Made by a program: the position numbers and the translations under genes. Positions 24,879 through 33,464 of a stretch of DNA of 34,795 bases are shown here, in pieces; the stretch's first letter is position 1, and each line of letters starts with the position of its first letter. Origin of the DNA: an uncultured Granulosicoccaceae bacterium (GTDB lineage Bacteria; Pseudomonadota; Gammaproteobacteria; Granulosicoccales; Granulosicoccaceae); the NCBI GenBank assembly GCA_937928685.1, contig CALGJU010000222.1, forward strand, positions 1 through 34,795, written 5' to 3'. The notes below the pieces were generated by a model that worked only from the letters and a program-made list of their open reading frames with translations, had not been told where the DNA came from and did not search any database.

Positions 24879-26237
24879 CTAGGATGCTGCTCTTCCAATA
24901 CGCACGATCGGGCCAAATTGTATATACCGTAGTGACTCAAGCACAATCGCATTCGTATTTGCGGTTAGTGCTTTATTGATCTCGCCTGTCGCTTCGTATA
25001 TTCCAGCATACCACCCTTTGTTTTCATCATAGTTCTTGCCGATATAATCAAAAAGCTTGCTGGTGTAGTCGGTGTCGTATAGCGCATACCAGGCTAAAGC
25101 CGCCTTGCTGCTGAGCGTTCGGAACTCAGAAGCATCATCACCTTTCTCAGTCACAGCATTCCAGGCCTTGCCGTCGGCGAAAACCGCGTTGTAAACAAAG
25201 TATGGCGGTTGATCAATATTGTCCTCACTAACAGCGGTCAAGGTACCCGTGTTTTCAAAGCGAGACTGCTGTGCCTGATAGACACCGTATGCCAGTGATC
25301 TTGAATTGCGATCCCACCCGAATTCCAAACCATCCAACACATAAGGTTCAGAGACAATAAAGTTCAATGCATCAAATTTGTCCGGAGTACGGAGATCAGT
25401 GCCCACTGCTACGCCGTCAATCTCTACATATTCAAAATGCCGCTCGTAGTTTACGGCCTCAGACAGATCAAGCCCTGCTAACACTAGTGACTTCGCAGCG
25501 TACTCTTCGTAGCCAAGGCGCCCTTCCTGCAAATACAAAGTGACACCTTCTACATTGACATCAGCTCCCATCATCTCAGCGTTATTTACAATTGCCTGCA
25601 TATCCCAACTAGACAAGACCTGATCAATCAGCTGGGTATACTCCGGGTGCTGCCATACCAACACGTTGAATGGCACCATGATTCTGCCAATATCTATAGC
25701 AGACCACCCTACACCGCGCTCAGTGGTTTGATTGTCATACGTGGTCATAGATGCTGTCGCTGTGCTGTACACCTTATTGGGTAACTTATCTTCAAACAGA
25801 GGCAATGCAGCCATTGTCTTTAATACCTTTGTAAGGCGATTACCGAACTCTGTGTTGTCGATAATTTCTAAATCATAGGCAGAAATCATGGCCAGCAAAT
25901 AAGACGCTGTGTCCCACAGCGTGGCTGCAGTATAGCCATCAACGGAGTTGACGAGACCTGTATCCGCATTGGTATTATTTTCAAAGTACGTCCAGGCTAC
26001 CCTGGCCATTCGCACTTCATCATCTGTCAGCGCGCGCTGCTCACGCAGCGGAATATTTTTTTCTTCAGTCAGATTGATAAGACCAGCCGATGCTATTGCA
26101 CTGTATTCATTCATCACATTGGCCTTTTGTGGCTTCCACTGTTCCAGACCAAACACGGTACCAAACGCCAGTACGATCCCGATCAGGAACACAATACTGC
26201 CACGGGCTTTTTTAAGGTTGTCTTTGAAATGACTCAT
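24879..26237 (-). CDS. Membrane-anchored DUF3131 protein, linked to the GT2
   Basis: A 452-aa protein with an N-terminal membrane anchor (GSIVFLIGIVLAFGTVFGLEQW, about 13-34) and then an extracytoplasmic DUF3131 domain from about residue 70. Blocks shared with the paralogue at 29181 are VARVAWTYFENN..TGLVNSVDGY..ATLWDTASYLLA, LQEGRLGYEEYAAKSL, SEDNIDQPPYFVYN and KGWYAGIYE. The function is not established; the acidic and aromatic residues in a helical-repeat-like domain suggest a glycan-binding or glycan-cleaving role (inference). The start overlaps the upstream glycosyltransferase stop by 4 nt, so they are co-translated. It is the last gene of the STAS-kinase-GT2-DUF3131 operon. The 86-nt interval to the convergent phosphatase gene shows no clear terminator. 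Confidence 0.85.
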   Translation of the reverse strand: MSHFKDNLKKARGSIVFLIGIVLAFGTVFGLEQWKPQKANVMNEYSAIASAGLINLTEEKNIPLREQRALTDDEVRMARVAWTYFENNTNADTGLVNSVDGYTAATLWDTASYLLAMISAYDLEIIDNTEFGNRLTKVLKTMAALPLFEDKLPNKVYSTATASMTTYDNQTTERGVGWSAIDIGRIMVPFNVLVWQHPEYTQLIDQVLSSWDMQAIVNNAEMMGADVNVEGVTLYLQEGRLGYEEYAAKSLVLAGLDLSEAVNYERHFEYVEIDGVAVGTDLRTPDKFDALNFIVSEPYVLDGLEFGWDRNSRSLAYGVYQAQQSRFENTGTLTAVSEDNIDQPPYFVYNAVFADGKAWNAVTEKGDDASEFRTLSSKAALAWYALYDTDYTSKLFDYIGKNYDENKGWYAGIYEATGEINKALTANTNAIVLESLRYIQFGPIVRIGRAAS

Positions 26238-28114
26238 GCGGCCTTCCTTATGATCGTATCAGCGACAGGTATTGCACTATCGTTTAACTGTTCAGTATCA
26301 CGTGGCTTCCAGATCGCTGAATAGACCATGCCACTCATCGCGATGACGTTAATCATGCCCCAGAACGTGTTCAGAAACAGTCCATCAAAACCATACGCAG
26401 CGCTGCCGGATATCTGCCTAACCCATGCATAAATTAACGCCCCAAGCGTTAACAGAATGACAAATATCTGTGGCCAGACAAGATGAAGAAATACACCATC
26501 CTGTCTGGATTTCGGTGTAACGGGAAAGCTGATTTTTTTACCACGTATAACGGTCCACAACGCTTTTAAGTTGATCGGGAAAAACGCCAGATAACTAAAT
26601 TTCGATTTAGTTGTCGCAAGCCCCCAGAGTGCCAGCATAGAACCCAGCTCCGTCATAAAAAGAAACGGAAATATGTGCTTATAAAAATCAAGTGAGTAAG
26701 CACTGACCGGAGCGATGGAAAACAGAAGATAAATTATCGGTGCTGCCAAAAACACCACATTCCAGATAGCACCAAAGTATGACCATACGGTTGAACCATA
26801 CAAAATCCGCTGTGGCCAACTCAGGCCTTTTCTAAACAGAAAATCGTCATTCACAGCGATGTCAAGCGTACCACCGGCATACTTAAAGCGCTGAATCGTC
26901 CATGTCAGCAGATCTTGCGGTGACAACATTTTTGATTCTACTTCAGGATGCATCACAGACTTCCACTGTCTGGAGGTATCAGAATGCAGTTCAATAGAAG
27001 TGTATATATCTTCAGACACATGAAACTTGTACGGGGTAAATTCCCGCTCTAGAAACACTTGCTGACCAATGTGCTGCACTACAGAATCGTCTGTGCCTGC
27101 CTCACCTGTCAGTTGTTTTAGCCGGTTGCTTCGTTTATCTGTTTCATTCAGCACTGCACTGCCAAAGTTAGTCAAAGCGGTGCTCATTGTCGCTTCTCTG
27201 CGATGGATCGAACCCGCGCCGCAGCAAAACGATGCATTTGCCCAGTTACGTCGACGCTGGATAACGTCGTAAAACATTTTCGGATCATTAACGAACGGAT
27301 CTTCTCCAACCACAATTTCACCAAAAAACCGGCTAACGACTCTGTCTATGGCTCGACCGGGCGCTCCAAAACGTGTCAATATCTCAGACAGAGGGCGCCC
27401 TTGCGGAAGATCAAAAAACCATTGCGGTGTTTGCACCCACGCCACATTCGGATCTTTAAAGTAGCCGAGCGTATGTTCAAGGATGGTCGGGAACGGACGT
27501 GTGTCAGCATCACAAATAACAATAAAATCACCACTGGTCTGCTCCATCGCATTACGCATATTACCGGCTTTAAAACCGATATTATTATCACGGGTAATAT
27601 AGTTGCAGCCCAATTCGTCTGCCAGAGCTCGCATGGCAGGCCTGTTACCGTCATCGAGTACGTGGATGCGTATATCTATGCTGTGGGGGTAATGAATTTT
27701 TTTTGCGTCTTCAAGGCTTAACCGTACCAGTGAGACGTCTTCATCGTAAGTTGGAAAAAAAACATCCACCAGTATAGGACGTTGAACAAATGACGGTCCC
27801 TCATCTGATACCTGGCATTCACTGATGCAGGCGGGTGCTGATTGCTTTGTGGTATCAGCCACGTGCCAGATATTGAAGACATAAAAGAGCAGACCAATGT
27901 ACGCCCCGGTCTCTGCAATTACCAGAGGCAGCGAAAACCATAACGCCTCAAAATTCAACGAAGAAGTCCACCTCCAGTGGAGATACCATGCCCCAGTAAA
28001 CACCGCAATCAATAAGCAAATCTGACCGATTGCATGAACGGTGGGGTTTATTTCCAGCGGCGGCGGTGGCTTACGATCTTCAAACTTTTTAAAGTAGGGA
28101 ACTGAATTATCCAC
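26234..28114 (-). CDS. Cellulose-synthase-like family 2 glycosyltransferase
   Basis: A 626-aa membrane GT2. Two helices lie at about 26-45 and 58-82, then a cytosolic GT-A domain with VDVFFPTYDE (116-125), VLDDGNRP (Asp154/155), ICDADTRP (DxD, 202-204), VQTPQWFFD, SFCCGAGSIHRREA, VSEDI (the TED position, 367-369) and TIQRFKYAGG (the QxxRW position, Q408). Several C-terminal helices follow. It should polymerise a beta-linked glycan from UDP-sugar while threading it through the membrane. SED replaces TED and QRFKY replaces QxxRW, so the product may not be cellulose. The C-terminus has no PilZ domain (no RxxxR/DxSxxG pair), unlike BcsA. It starts 7 nt after the kinase gene and overlaps the DUF3131 gene by 4 nt. 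Confidence 0.9.
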   Translation of the reverse strand: MDNSVPYFKKFEDRKPPPPLEINPTVHAIGQICLLIAVFTGAWYLHWRWTSSLNFEALWFSLPLVIAETGAYIGLLFYVFNIWHVADTTKQSAPACISECQVSDEGPSFVQRPILVDVFFPTYDEDVSLVRLSLEDAKKIHYPHSIDIRIHVLDDGNRPAMRALADELGCNYITRDNNIGFKAGNMRNAMEQTSGDFIVICDADTRPFPTILEHTLGYFKDPNVAWVQTPQWFFDLPQGRPLSEILTRFGAPGRAIDRVVSRFFGEIVVGEDPFVNDPKMFYDVIQRRRNWANASFCCGAGSIHRREATMSTALTNFGSAVLNETDKRSNRLKQLTGEAGTDDSVVQHIGQQVFLEREFTPYKFHVSEDIYTSIELHSDTSRQWKSVMHPEVESKMLSPQDLLTWTIQRFKYAGGTLDIAVNDDFLFRKGLSWPQRILYGSTVWSYFGAIWNVVFLAAPIIYLLFSIAPVSAYSLDFYKHIFPFLFMTELGSMLALWGLATTKSKFSYLAFFPINLKALWTVIRGKKISFPVTPKSRQDGVFLHLVWPQIFVILLTLGALIYAWVRQISGSAAYGFDGLFLNTFWGMINVIAMSGMVYSAIWKPRDTEQLNDSAIPVADTIIRKAA

Positions 28115-28121
28115 AAGTCAT

Positions 28122-28571
28122 TCACACCGTTGCCGGTGAAAGATCGAAATTCAGCTTATAGATATTCTTACCGTGCGATCTTCTGTAACTGACTTCGTCA
28201 CAAGCTGACTTAATCAACTGAATACCCCAGCCGGACTCCGGAAGGTCAGCAATACTCATGTCAACACCAGGCATTCTAACGTTATCCCTGGCGTATTCAT
28301 TGGCTACTGCACCGTCAATCTCCTGCCCACGATCCGACACGGTCACAGTAAAGGTCGGATCCACAAAGCGGCAATTTAGTTCAATCAAGCCATCTACAGG
28401 AATCCGTTGCGAATAGTTGATTATGTTGTTCAATAACTCCACTACCGCGAGCTCCACTTGATTCAATGAAGTTTCTGCGTCATCACTGGACAACACACAC
28501 AGATGTCGCACCAGCTTTCCCACGTTTGCAATTTCTTTGCAGTCGTACTTTATGGCAATTTTTATATTCAT
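28122..28571 (-). CDS. RsbW/SpoIIAB-like serine kinase (HATPase anti-sigma-type)
   Basis: 149 aa from the ATG at 28571 (MNIKIAIKYDCKEIANVGKLVRHL); the longer ORF start at 28637 overlaps the STAS gene and is unlikely. The GHKL ATP-binding motifs are visible: N box VELAVVELLNNIINYS (Glu45, Asn49), G1 box VSDRGQEID (Asp80) and G2 box ESGWGIQLIKSACDEVSYRR. Such kinases phosphorylate a STAS antagonist and hold a target, usually a sigma factor, when free. The partner STAS gene lies 28 nt upstream in the same operon; the next gene is the glycosyltransferase. No sigma factor is encoded in the window, so the held partner is unknown. Confidence 0.9.
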   Translation of the reverse strand: MNIKIAIKYDCKEIANVGKLVRHLCVLSSDDAETSLNQVELAVVELLNNIINYSQRIPVDGLIELNCRFVDPTFTVTVSDRGQEIDGAVANEYARDNVRMPGVDMSIADLPESGWGIQLIKSACDEVSYRRSHGKNIYKLNFDLSPATV

Positions 28572-28599
28572 GGCTACCCCATGGAAACGGAAGGTCGAG

Positions 28600-28938
28600 C
28601 TACGCTGCCTGCTTGCTAAAGCAGGTATCAAAGTCATCGTGAATCTCGAAAATTCTGTCCATATGAGTGAGAGTAAAGACTTCTTTCACATTGTCGTGCA
28701 CGTTACAGAAAGCCAGACCGCCATTTTCCTGCACCGCCTTATAACATCCAATCACAGCACCAAGTCCGCTGCTGTCCATAAACTCGACATTCGCCATATC
28801 AATGACAATCGATACTTTGTGCTGTTGGGATAAATCAGTCACACACTGGCGGAATTCGGGCGCCGCAATCGAGTCCAGACGGACGATGCCCGGTCGAACC
28901 ACAACGCACTTTTCAAAAAGTTCATGCTCAAAATTCAT
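28600..28938 (-). CDS. STAS-domain anti-sigma factor antagonist (SpoIIAA/RsbV-like)
   Basis: 112 aa from the ATG at 28938 (MNFEHELFEKCVVVRPG), which has AGGA about 8 nt upstream; the ORF-track start at 28992 is too early. The phospho-acceptor motif FMDSSGLGAVIGCYKAV is intact (Ser56 the expected phosphosite) and nearly identical to that of SpoIIAA. Phosphorylated by the adjacent kinase and dephosphorylated by a PP2C enzyme, such proteins switch partners in the cytoplasm. It is the first gene of the operon leading to the glycosyltransferase. The 242-nt interval to the divergent DUF3131 gene (28939-29180) must hold both promoters; I could not identify either. Confidence 0.92.
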   Translation of the reverse strand: MNFEHELFEKCVVVRPGIVRLDSIAAPEFRQCVTDLSQQHKVSIVIDMANVEFMDSSGLGAVIGCYKAVQENGGLAFCNVHDNVKEVFTLTHMDRIFEIHDDFDTCFSKQAA

Positions 28939-29180
28939 ATGAGGTTTCCTGTCACTACACGGCGATGTATCAGTCCAACGGCTAACACTCAACGCACTTG
29001 AGCCTGTTTAGTGCCTTTTCTTTGACATTGCCTCGTGCACCAAAACGCAACCTGCAAATAGTGAAACCAGTGGCACAAACAGTTGAGACCTGATTCACTC
29101 TTTCTACCACCCGGCAATCCTTAGGCACCAGAAATGCACTAGCAAGGTCACGCCTTGAAAGATGTTCTTTAGGACTCCAG

Positions 29181-30761
29181 ATGCAATCGGAAAACCGTTC
29201 AAAACCAACACCATACAAAACTATATCTAAATCAAATGAATCACATAGATATAAGTCCCCGTGGTCATTGATTGCCGGTGGAGCGCTGGTATTTGCTTTG
29301 ATTTTCACAAGCGGCTACAACGCCAGACATCTGCTATCCGGTAGCGATGAAAACGGGTTGACACAACCCAAACTGTCCGCGGCCAAAAGCGGTGAAGAAA
29401 TTTCTATTGATCAGCTATTCAAGCAGAACAAAAACAGCCACGACAGCTGCAACGCAACGGACTCCACTGCCCAGTCCTGTCTAATTCAACCTGTGGCAAA
29501 TAGTTGTACTGTCGCAGACGAGGAACTATGTCATGCAGACCTCGATGTAGCTAAAACCGCATGGAAGTATTTTGAAAATAACTACAACCCGGAAACTGGA
29601 TTAGTTAACGCCGTTGACAACTACCATTCAACCACCATGTGGGATACCGGCTCAGCGCTGGCCGCGACCATTACCGCCTACAACCTCGGGCTCATTGACT
29701 CCCGGTCATTTGACGAACGTATTATGGCCATGTTTAAAACACTTTCAAGCATGCAGCTCTTTAACGGTGAAGCGCCAAACAAAGTTTACAACACCAAAAC
29801 AGTACAGATGGTTGACTATGGCAATCAGGCGAGCGACCTGGGAATCGGCATATCGATTCTAGATTTAGCCCGCCTTGTATCCTGGCTCAATACCCTAAAC
29901 TGCATGCACCCGCAGTATCACAGTGCCATCAACGCAACACTTTCCCGGTGGGACTATTCACGGTTAGTTAAAGACGGAAGCATGTACGGTATGGCTCGTG
30001 AGGGCGATAACATTGAGGTACTGCAGGAAGGCAGGCTGGGCTACGAACAATATGCAGCCAAGATTCTGGAGCACGTAGGCTTTGATTTATCAGTGGCATC
30101 AGATTACGAAAACGAATTCAGAAGTAACACCGATATTCTCGGTGTATCCATTGCGCACGATACGCGCGACCCACGGCAATTAGGTGCAAACAATTACGTG
30201 GTCACTGAATCGTACGCAATGGATGCAATGGAGCTGGGGCTTGATGATAAAAACAGCAATTTGCTACGCAATATTTTTGAAGTGCAAAAGAAACGCTGGC
30301 AGCAGACCGGCATCGTTACCGCTATCTCCGAAGACAACATCGATCAGGAACCCTGGTTTTTATATAATTCAATTTTCAATTCGGGCCTCGCCTGGCAGAC
30401 CACCAACAGCAGCAACACCAGCTACGATCACCTGAAAACTGTATCTGTAAAAGCGGCACTGTCAATGGCTATGCTCTACCCGGAAGACGAATACAGCCAG
30501 GTACTTACCAGTGCTGTTGCACACGCTTATGATCCTGACAAGGGCTGGTACTCCGGAATCTATGAAAACGGGGCGGGCTACAACAAGGCTTTTACCGCCA
30601 ATACCAACGGTGTAATTTTAGCCGGGCTGCTATACAAAAAATACGGTGCACTTATCCCTCATTGTCAAAGCTGCAGCCGCCCCCTCAAAATTAAAAGCCC
30701 GTTATTGGAAAAAGGATCTGGCCAAGAGCAGTGTACCGTCTGCACCATTGCACAAAACTAG
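29181..30761 (+). CDS. Second DUF3131 protein with Cys-rich tails
   Basis: A 526-aa paralogue of the DUF3131 protein at 24879-26237. It has an N-terminal membrane anchor (SPWSLIAGGALVFALIFTSGYNA, about 27-49), a linker of about 60 residues holding four cysteines, then the DUF3131 domain from about residue 118: VAKTAWKYFENNYNPETGLVNAVDNYHSTTMWDTGSALAA, LQEGRLGYEQYAAKIL, SEDNIDQEPWFLYN, KGWYSGIYENG. The C-terminus adds CQSC...CTVC, two CxxC pairs about 20 residues apart, absent from the paralogue. AGGA lies about 8 nt before the ATG. It is divergent from the STAS operon and 35 nt upstream of an outer-membrane barrel gene. Function is unknown; a role in processing or export of the GT2 product is inferred from context. 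Confidence 0.83.
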   Translation: MQSENRSKPTPYKTISKSNESHRYKSPWSLIAGGALVFALIFTSGYNARHLLSGSDENGLTQPKLSAAKSGEEISIDQLFKQNKNSHDSCNATDSTAQSCLIQPVANSCTVADEELCHADLDVAKTAWKYFENNYNPETGLVNAVDNYHSTTMWDTGSALAATITAYNLGLIDSRSFDERIMAMFKTLSSMQLFNGEAPNKVYNTKTVQMVDYGNQASDLGIGISILDLARLVSWLNTLNCMHPQYHSAINATLSRWDYSRLVKDGSMYGMAREGDNIEVLQEGRLGYEQYAAKILEHVGFDLSVASDYENEFRSNTDILGVSIAHDTRDPRQLGANNYVVTESYAMDAMELGLDDKNSNLLRNIFEVQKKRWQQTGIVTAISEDNIDQEPWFLYNSIFNSGLAWQTTNSSNTSYDHLKTVSVKAALSMAMLYPEDEYSQVLTSAVAHAYDPDKGWYSGIYENGAGYNKAFTANTNGVILAGLLYKKYGALIPHCQSCSRPLKIKSPLLEKGSGQEQCTVCTIAQN

Positions 30762-30796
30762 CTGCGTAGCAGATGATTTAACGCAATTCGTCGATC

Positions 30797-32506
30797 ATGG
30801 CATCTCTTTATAGGCAACTATATGGTGTGCTCTGCTGCACGGCATTGTCTTTGTCATTCGCAGGCCCACTCAACAGTGACACGCTTTTATCTCACATCGA
30901 AAATCTTCATTGCGCTGGTGATCAGGAAACTGCTGCAGATTACATAAACAAAATACACCAGCTAGACCTGTTTTCACCCGGCCTGCCGAACGAATCGCCC
31001 GACACTCACAACCCATCGTTGCGCGCAGTGACGCTTGATAGACTGCTTATCACCTTATATGAAAATTCGAAAAAGCACCCTGGCAATAAAGATCTGATAG
31101 AACAGACGGTTATAAGGTGGAATTACTGTAGCGTTATAGATAACGGACAACTATACAACCACACCAAGGATCAAAGAGTTGCATCTTCATATGCCGACTC
31201 TCACAAAAACTGGCGCGGCTTTAAATCATTCGGATTGATTCCTACAAACGATAATGTGGAGCGCTTTGACTTTACCACCCCCTATAAAAATTCACTCATA
31301 AGACCACTTGCAGATATACAGTTGCTGCAAAGCTATATAAACCACTGCCTTCCACACCCTGACGATGAACACTTGTACAGATCTTTCGGCAGCAACTTTA
31401 TCAGTCGTCTGGTGCCGGTCGAAAGAAAAACCAACATTAAAACAATACACCACGAAACCTTCGAATGCGGCCCGCGTCCACTCACGTCCGTGGCTCCCTT
31501 ACCCACTTACCCCGGTACGGATAACAACCAGCAAAACGATAAACCAAAAGCGACAATGACATCCAAACCAGTGAACATCACTGAGCGCCCATCACAACTG
31601 GCAAACCGAACTCAGGATGACACCAGTGACAACTTACAACATCATACTGTCGATTATAAAACACTGCCGACACCGATAGTGGCCGCAGCCAAACCCGTTA
31701 ACGATAACGCCTCTGTTCAAGTAGACATTCCGGAAAGCGAACTTGTTGTGGCGAAAGAACGCGGTAGCACCCGAGTGCCCGTAAACGGTGTACCGGTCGA
31801 AATACACTCTATCCAGACACTAAAAAACACATCGGCTGATGTGGATGAGCCAACCGCCGTTGTCGTTATAGGCCCCTCTGGTGGAGGCTCCGTGACTACC
31901 ACCAATATCAATAAATCGAGAGGGCTTAGTGGCTCTATAACCTTGGAAAACAAGTCATTCCAGGCCGATCAGACCAGTCTTAAACTGGCATTCTCTTATA
32001 AGCCTTTGCAAGACAGCTATTGGTTTTTACGCTCTGCATTTAATATCTCAAACCAGGCTAATCCGATCACCTATTCCTGGGGTATTGGGTACGACGACTG
32101 GCACTCAGGGACATGGGGAATACAGCTAAACCACTGGGGTCCGTTAAGCAGTGGTGACGGGCTGGATGTTGACAATGCCGTGCTTGAGGCTAGCTACAAA
32201 ATAAAAAGTAGCTGGCTTACAAAAAACAAGCTGGCCAGTTCTATCGCCCTGTCTTCACCGATCTCAGGAAATCCTTCACTGAGCTGGGGTTGGTCCTGGA
32301 GCCCGTTTTCAGACTGGTTTACACGGACAACTTTCACTAAGGCAATAAGTGGCGGAGGACTGGACTGGTCTTATGGATTTGGCTTTACCCGCTATACGCC
32401 GTCATCGCTCAGTGTGGAATACAACAACTGGGGAGTGAACCGATTTCCAAATGCCAATTTCAAAGCAAACGGGCAGCTAAGCCTTATTTATCGGTGGGCG
32501 TTTTAG
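30797..32506 (+). CDS. Putative outer-membrane barrel with periplasmic domain, candidate glycan exporter
   Basis: A 569-aa protein of a family I do not recognise. A signal peptide (MASLYRQLYGVLCCTALSLSFA) is followed by a mainly helical, Cys-containing region (about 25-220). Next come a Pro/Thr/Asn-rich linker (about 225-300) and a short segment to 370. The C-terminal 200 residues are a run of alternating Trp/Tyr-rich strands (YWFLRSAFNISNQ, ITYSWGIGYDDWHSGTWGIQLNHWG, LSWGWSWSPF) ending in LIYRWAF with the terminal Phe typical of outer-membrane barrels. It lies downstream of the second DUF3131 gene. By architecture it could serve as the outer-membrane exit for the GT2 polysaccharide, analogous to BcsC, but I see no homology or clear TPR repeats. 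Confidence 0.75.
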   Translation: MASLYRQLYGVLCCTALSLSFAGPLNSDTLLSHIENLHCAGDQETAADYINKIHQLDLFSPGLPNESPDTHNPSLRAVTLDRLLITLYENSKKHPGNKDLIEQTVIRWNYCSVIDNGQLYNHTKDQRVASSYADSHKNWRGFKSFGLIPTNDNVERFDFTTPYKNSLIRPLADIQLLQSYINHCLPHPDDEHLYRSFGSNFISRLVPVERKTNIKTIHHETFECGPRPLTSVAPLPTYPGTDNNQQNDKPKATMTSKPVNITERPSQLANRTQDDTSDNLQHHTVDYKTLPTPIVAAAKPVNDNASVQVDIPESELVVAKERGSTRVPVNGVPVEIHSIQTLKNTSADVDEPTAVVVIGPSGGGSVTTTNINKSRGLSGSITLENKSFQADQTSLKLAFSYKPLQDSYWFLRSAFNISNQANPITYSWGIGYDDWHSGTWGIQLNHWGPLSSGDGLDVDNAVLEASYKIKSSWLTKNKLASSIALSSPISGNPSLSWGWSWSPFSDWFTRTTFTKAISGGGLDWSYGFGFTRYTPSSLSVEYNNWGVNRFPNANFKANGQLSLIYRWAF

Positions 32507-32512
32507 TGCAAA

Positions 32513-32543
32513 TCCGAACGGTCGATCACCCCGACCGCCCGGA
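32513..32543. terminator. Hairpin between convergent genes, possible bidirectional terminator
   Basis: The stem CGGTCG/CGACCG with a 7-nt loop is extended, after a 2x2 internal loop, by TCCG/CGGA. It lies exactly between the stop codons of the barrel gene (32506) and the metallopeptidase gene (32556). There is no T-tract on either strand, so intrinsic termination would be weak. Confidence 0.4.
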
Positions 32544-32555
32544 CTTCAAAGTAGC

Positions 32556-33464
32556 TTAAAGATTTACTCGCGCTTTACGGAAAGTATTGCAGTTTTCGAC
32601 TTTCCCGTTTCGCAGCCCTTCAGTAAACCATTGCTGCCGCTCGGCAGAGGTACCATGGGTATACATACTCGGGTGGGGCTTGTGCCCGGCTTTACGCATA
32701 ATGGTATCGTCACCAATTTGCGCTGCAGCATTTAACCCTTCTTCAAGATCACCCTCTTCAAGAAACCGGGTATTTTTCTGAGTATGATGGGCCCACACTC
32801 CGGCATAGCAATCAGCCTGCAACTCTGTAAGTACTGACAAGCGATTCGCGTCAGTCTTGGATACCTGACGCTGACGGCTTTGTACCTTCATTGAAGTACC
32901 TTCAAGGTTCTGTACATGGTGAGCCACTTCATGGCCGATGACATAGGCCATTGCAAAATCACCTGCGGCACCCATTTTCTGCAGCTCATTAAAAAAGTCT
33001 GTGTCTATATAAACTTGCTTATCACCGGGGCAGTAAAATGGCCCCGCCGCCGAGCTCTGCGTTCCGCACCCGGACCTGACCGCGCCTTTAAACAACACCA
33101 GCTTGGGAGGCTGGTAGGTTGAACCGTAGCTACGAAAAATCTGCGCCCAGGTGTCTTCGGTGTAGCCCAGGATTGAAGACACAAATTGACCTGCCTGGTC
33201 ATCTTGATTTGCACTGGCGTCATACTGCACGCCACCAGTACTCCCGGTTAAGCCGCCGCCACCTGCTGCACCACCAAGACCACCGGTCATGTTGATTAAC
33301 TGCATAGGGTTAACGCCGAAAATAAGACCGGCAACAACCAATCCGGCGGTCATTAGTAGTCCCATACCAGAGCCAGCTTTTTTCGGCGCTCGACCACCGC
33401 CAGCACCTCGACCACCACGGCGATCTTCGATGTTTCTACTTTTTCTACCTTGCTGCCAGCGCAT
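32556..33464 (-). CDS. Neutral zinc metallopeptidase, YpfJ family
   Basis: 302 aa from the ATG at 33464. GGAG lies 8 nt upstream, inside the extra residues of the longer ORF-track start at 33476 (TTG), so the ATG is preferred. A basic N-terminal cytoplasmic stretch (MRWQQGRKSRNIEDRRGGRG) is followed by one membrane helix (about 34-50), a Gly-rich linker, and a peptidase domain with SGCGTQSSAAGPFYCPGDKQVYIDTDFF and the zinc motif HEVAHH (178-183). This architecture is that of the YpfJ/neutral zinc metallopeptidase family. The physiological substrate is unknown. It is monocistronic and convergent with the barrel gene. Confidence 0.93.
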   Translation of the reverse strand: MRWQQGRKSRNIEDRRGGRGAGGGRAPKKAGSGMGLLMTAGLVVAGLIFGVNPMQLINMTGGLGGAAGGGGLTGSTGGVQYDASANQDDQAGQFVSSILGYTEDTWAQIFRSYGSTYQPPKLVLFKGAVRSGCGTQSSAAGPFYCPGDKQVYIDTDFFNELQKMGAAGDFAMAYVIGHEVAHHVQNLEGTSMKVQSRQRQVSKTDANRLSVLTELQADCYAGVWAHHTQKNTRFLEEGDLEEGLNAAAQIGDDTIMRKAGHKPHPSMYTHGTSAERQQWFTEGLRNGKVENCNTFRKARVNL

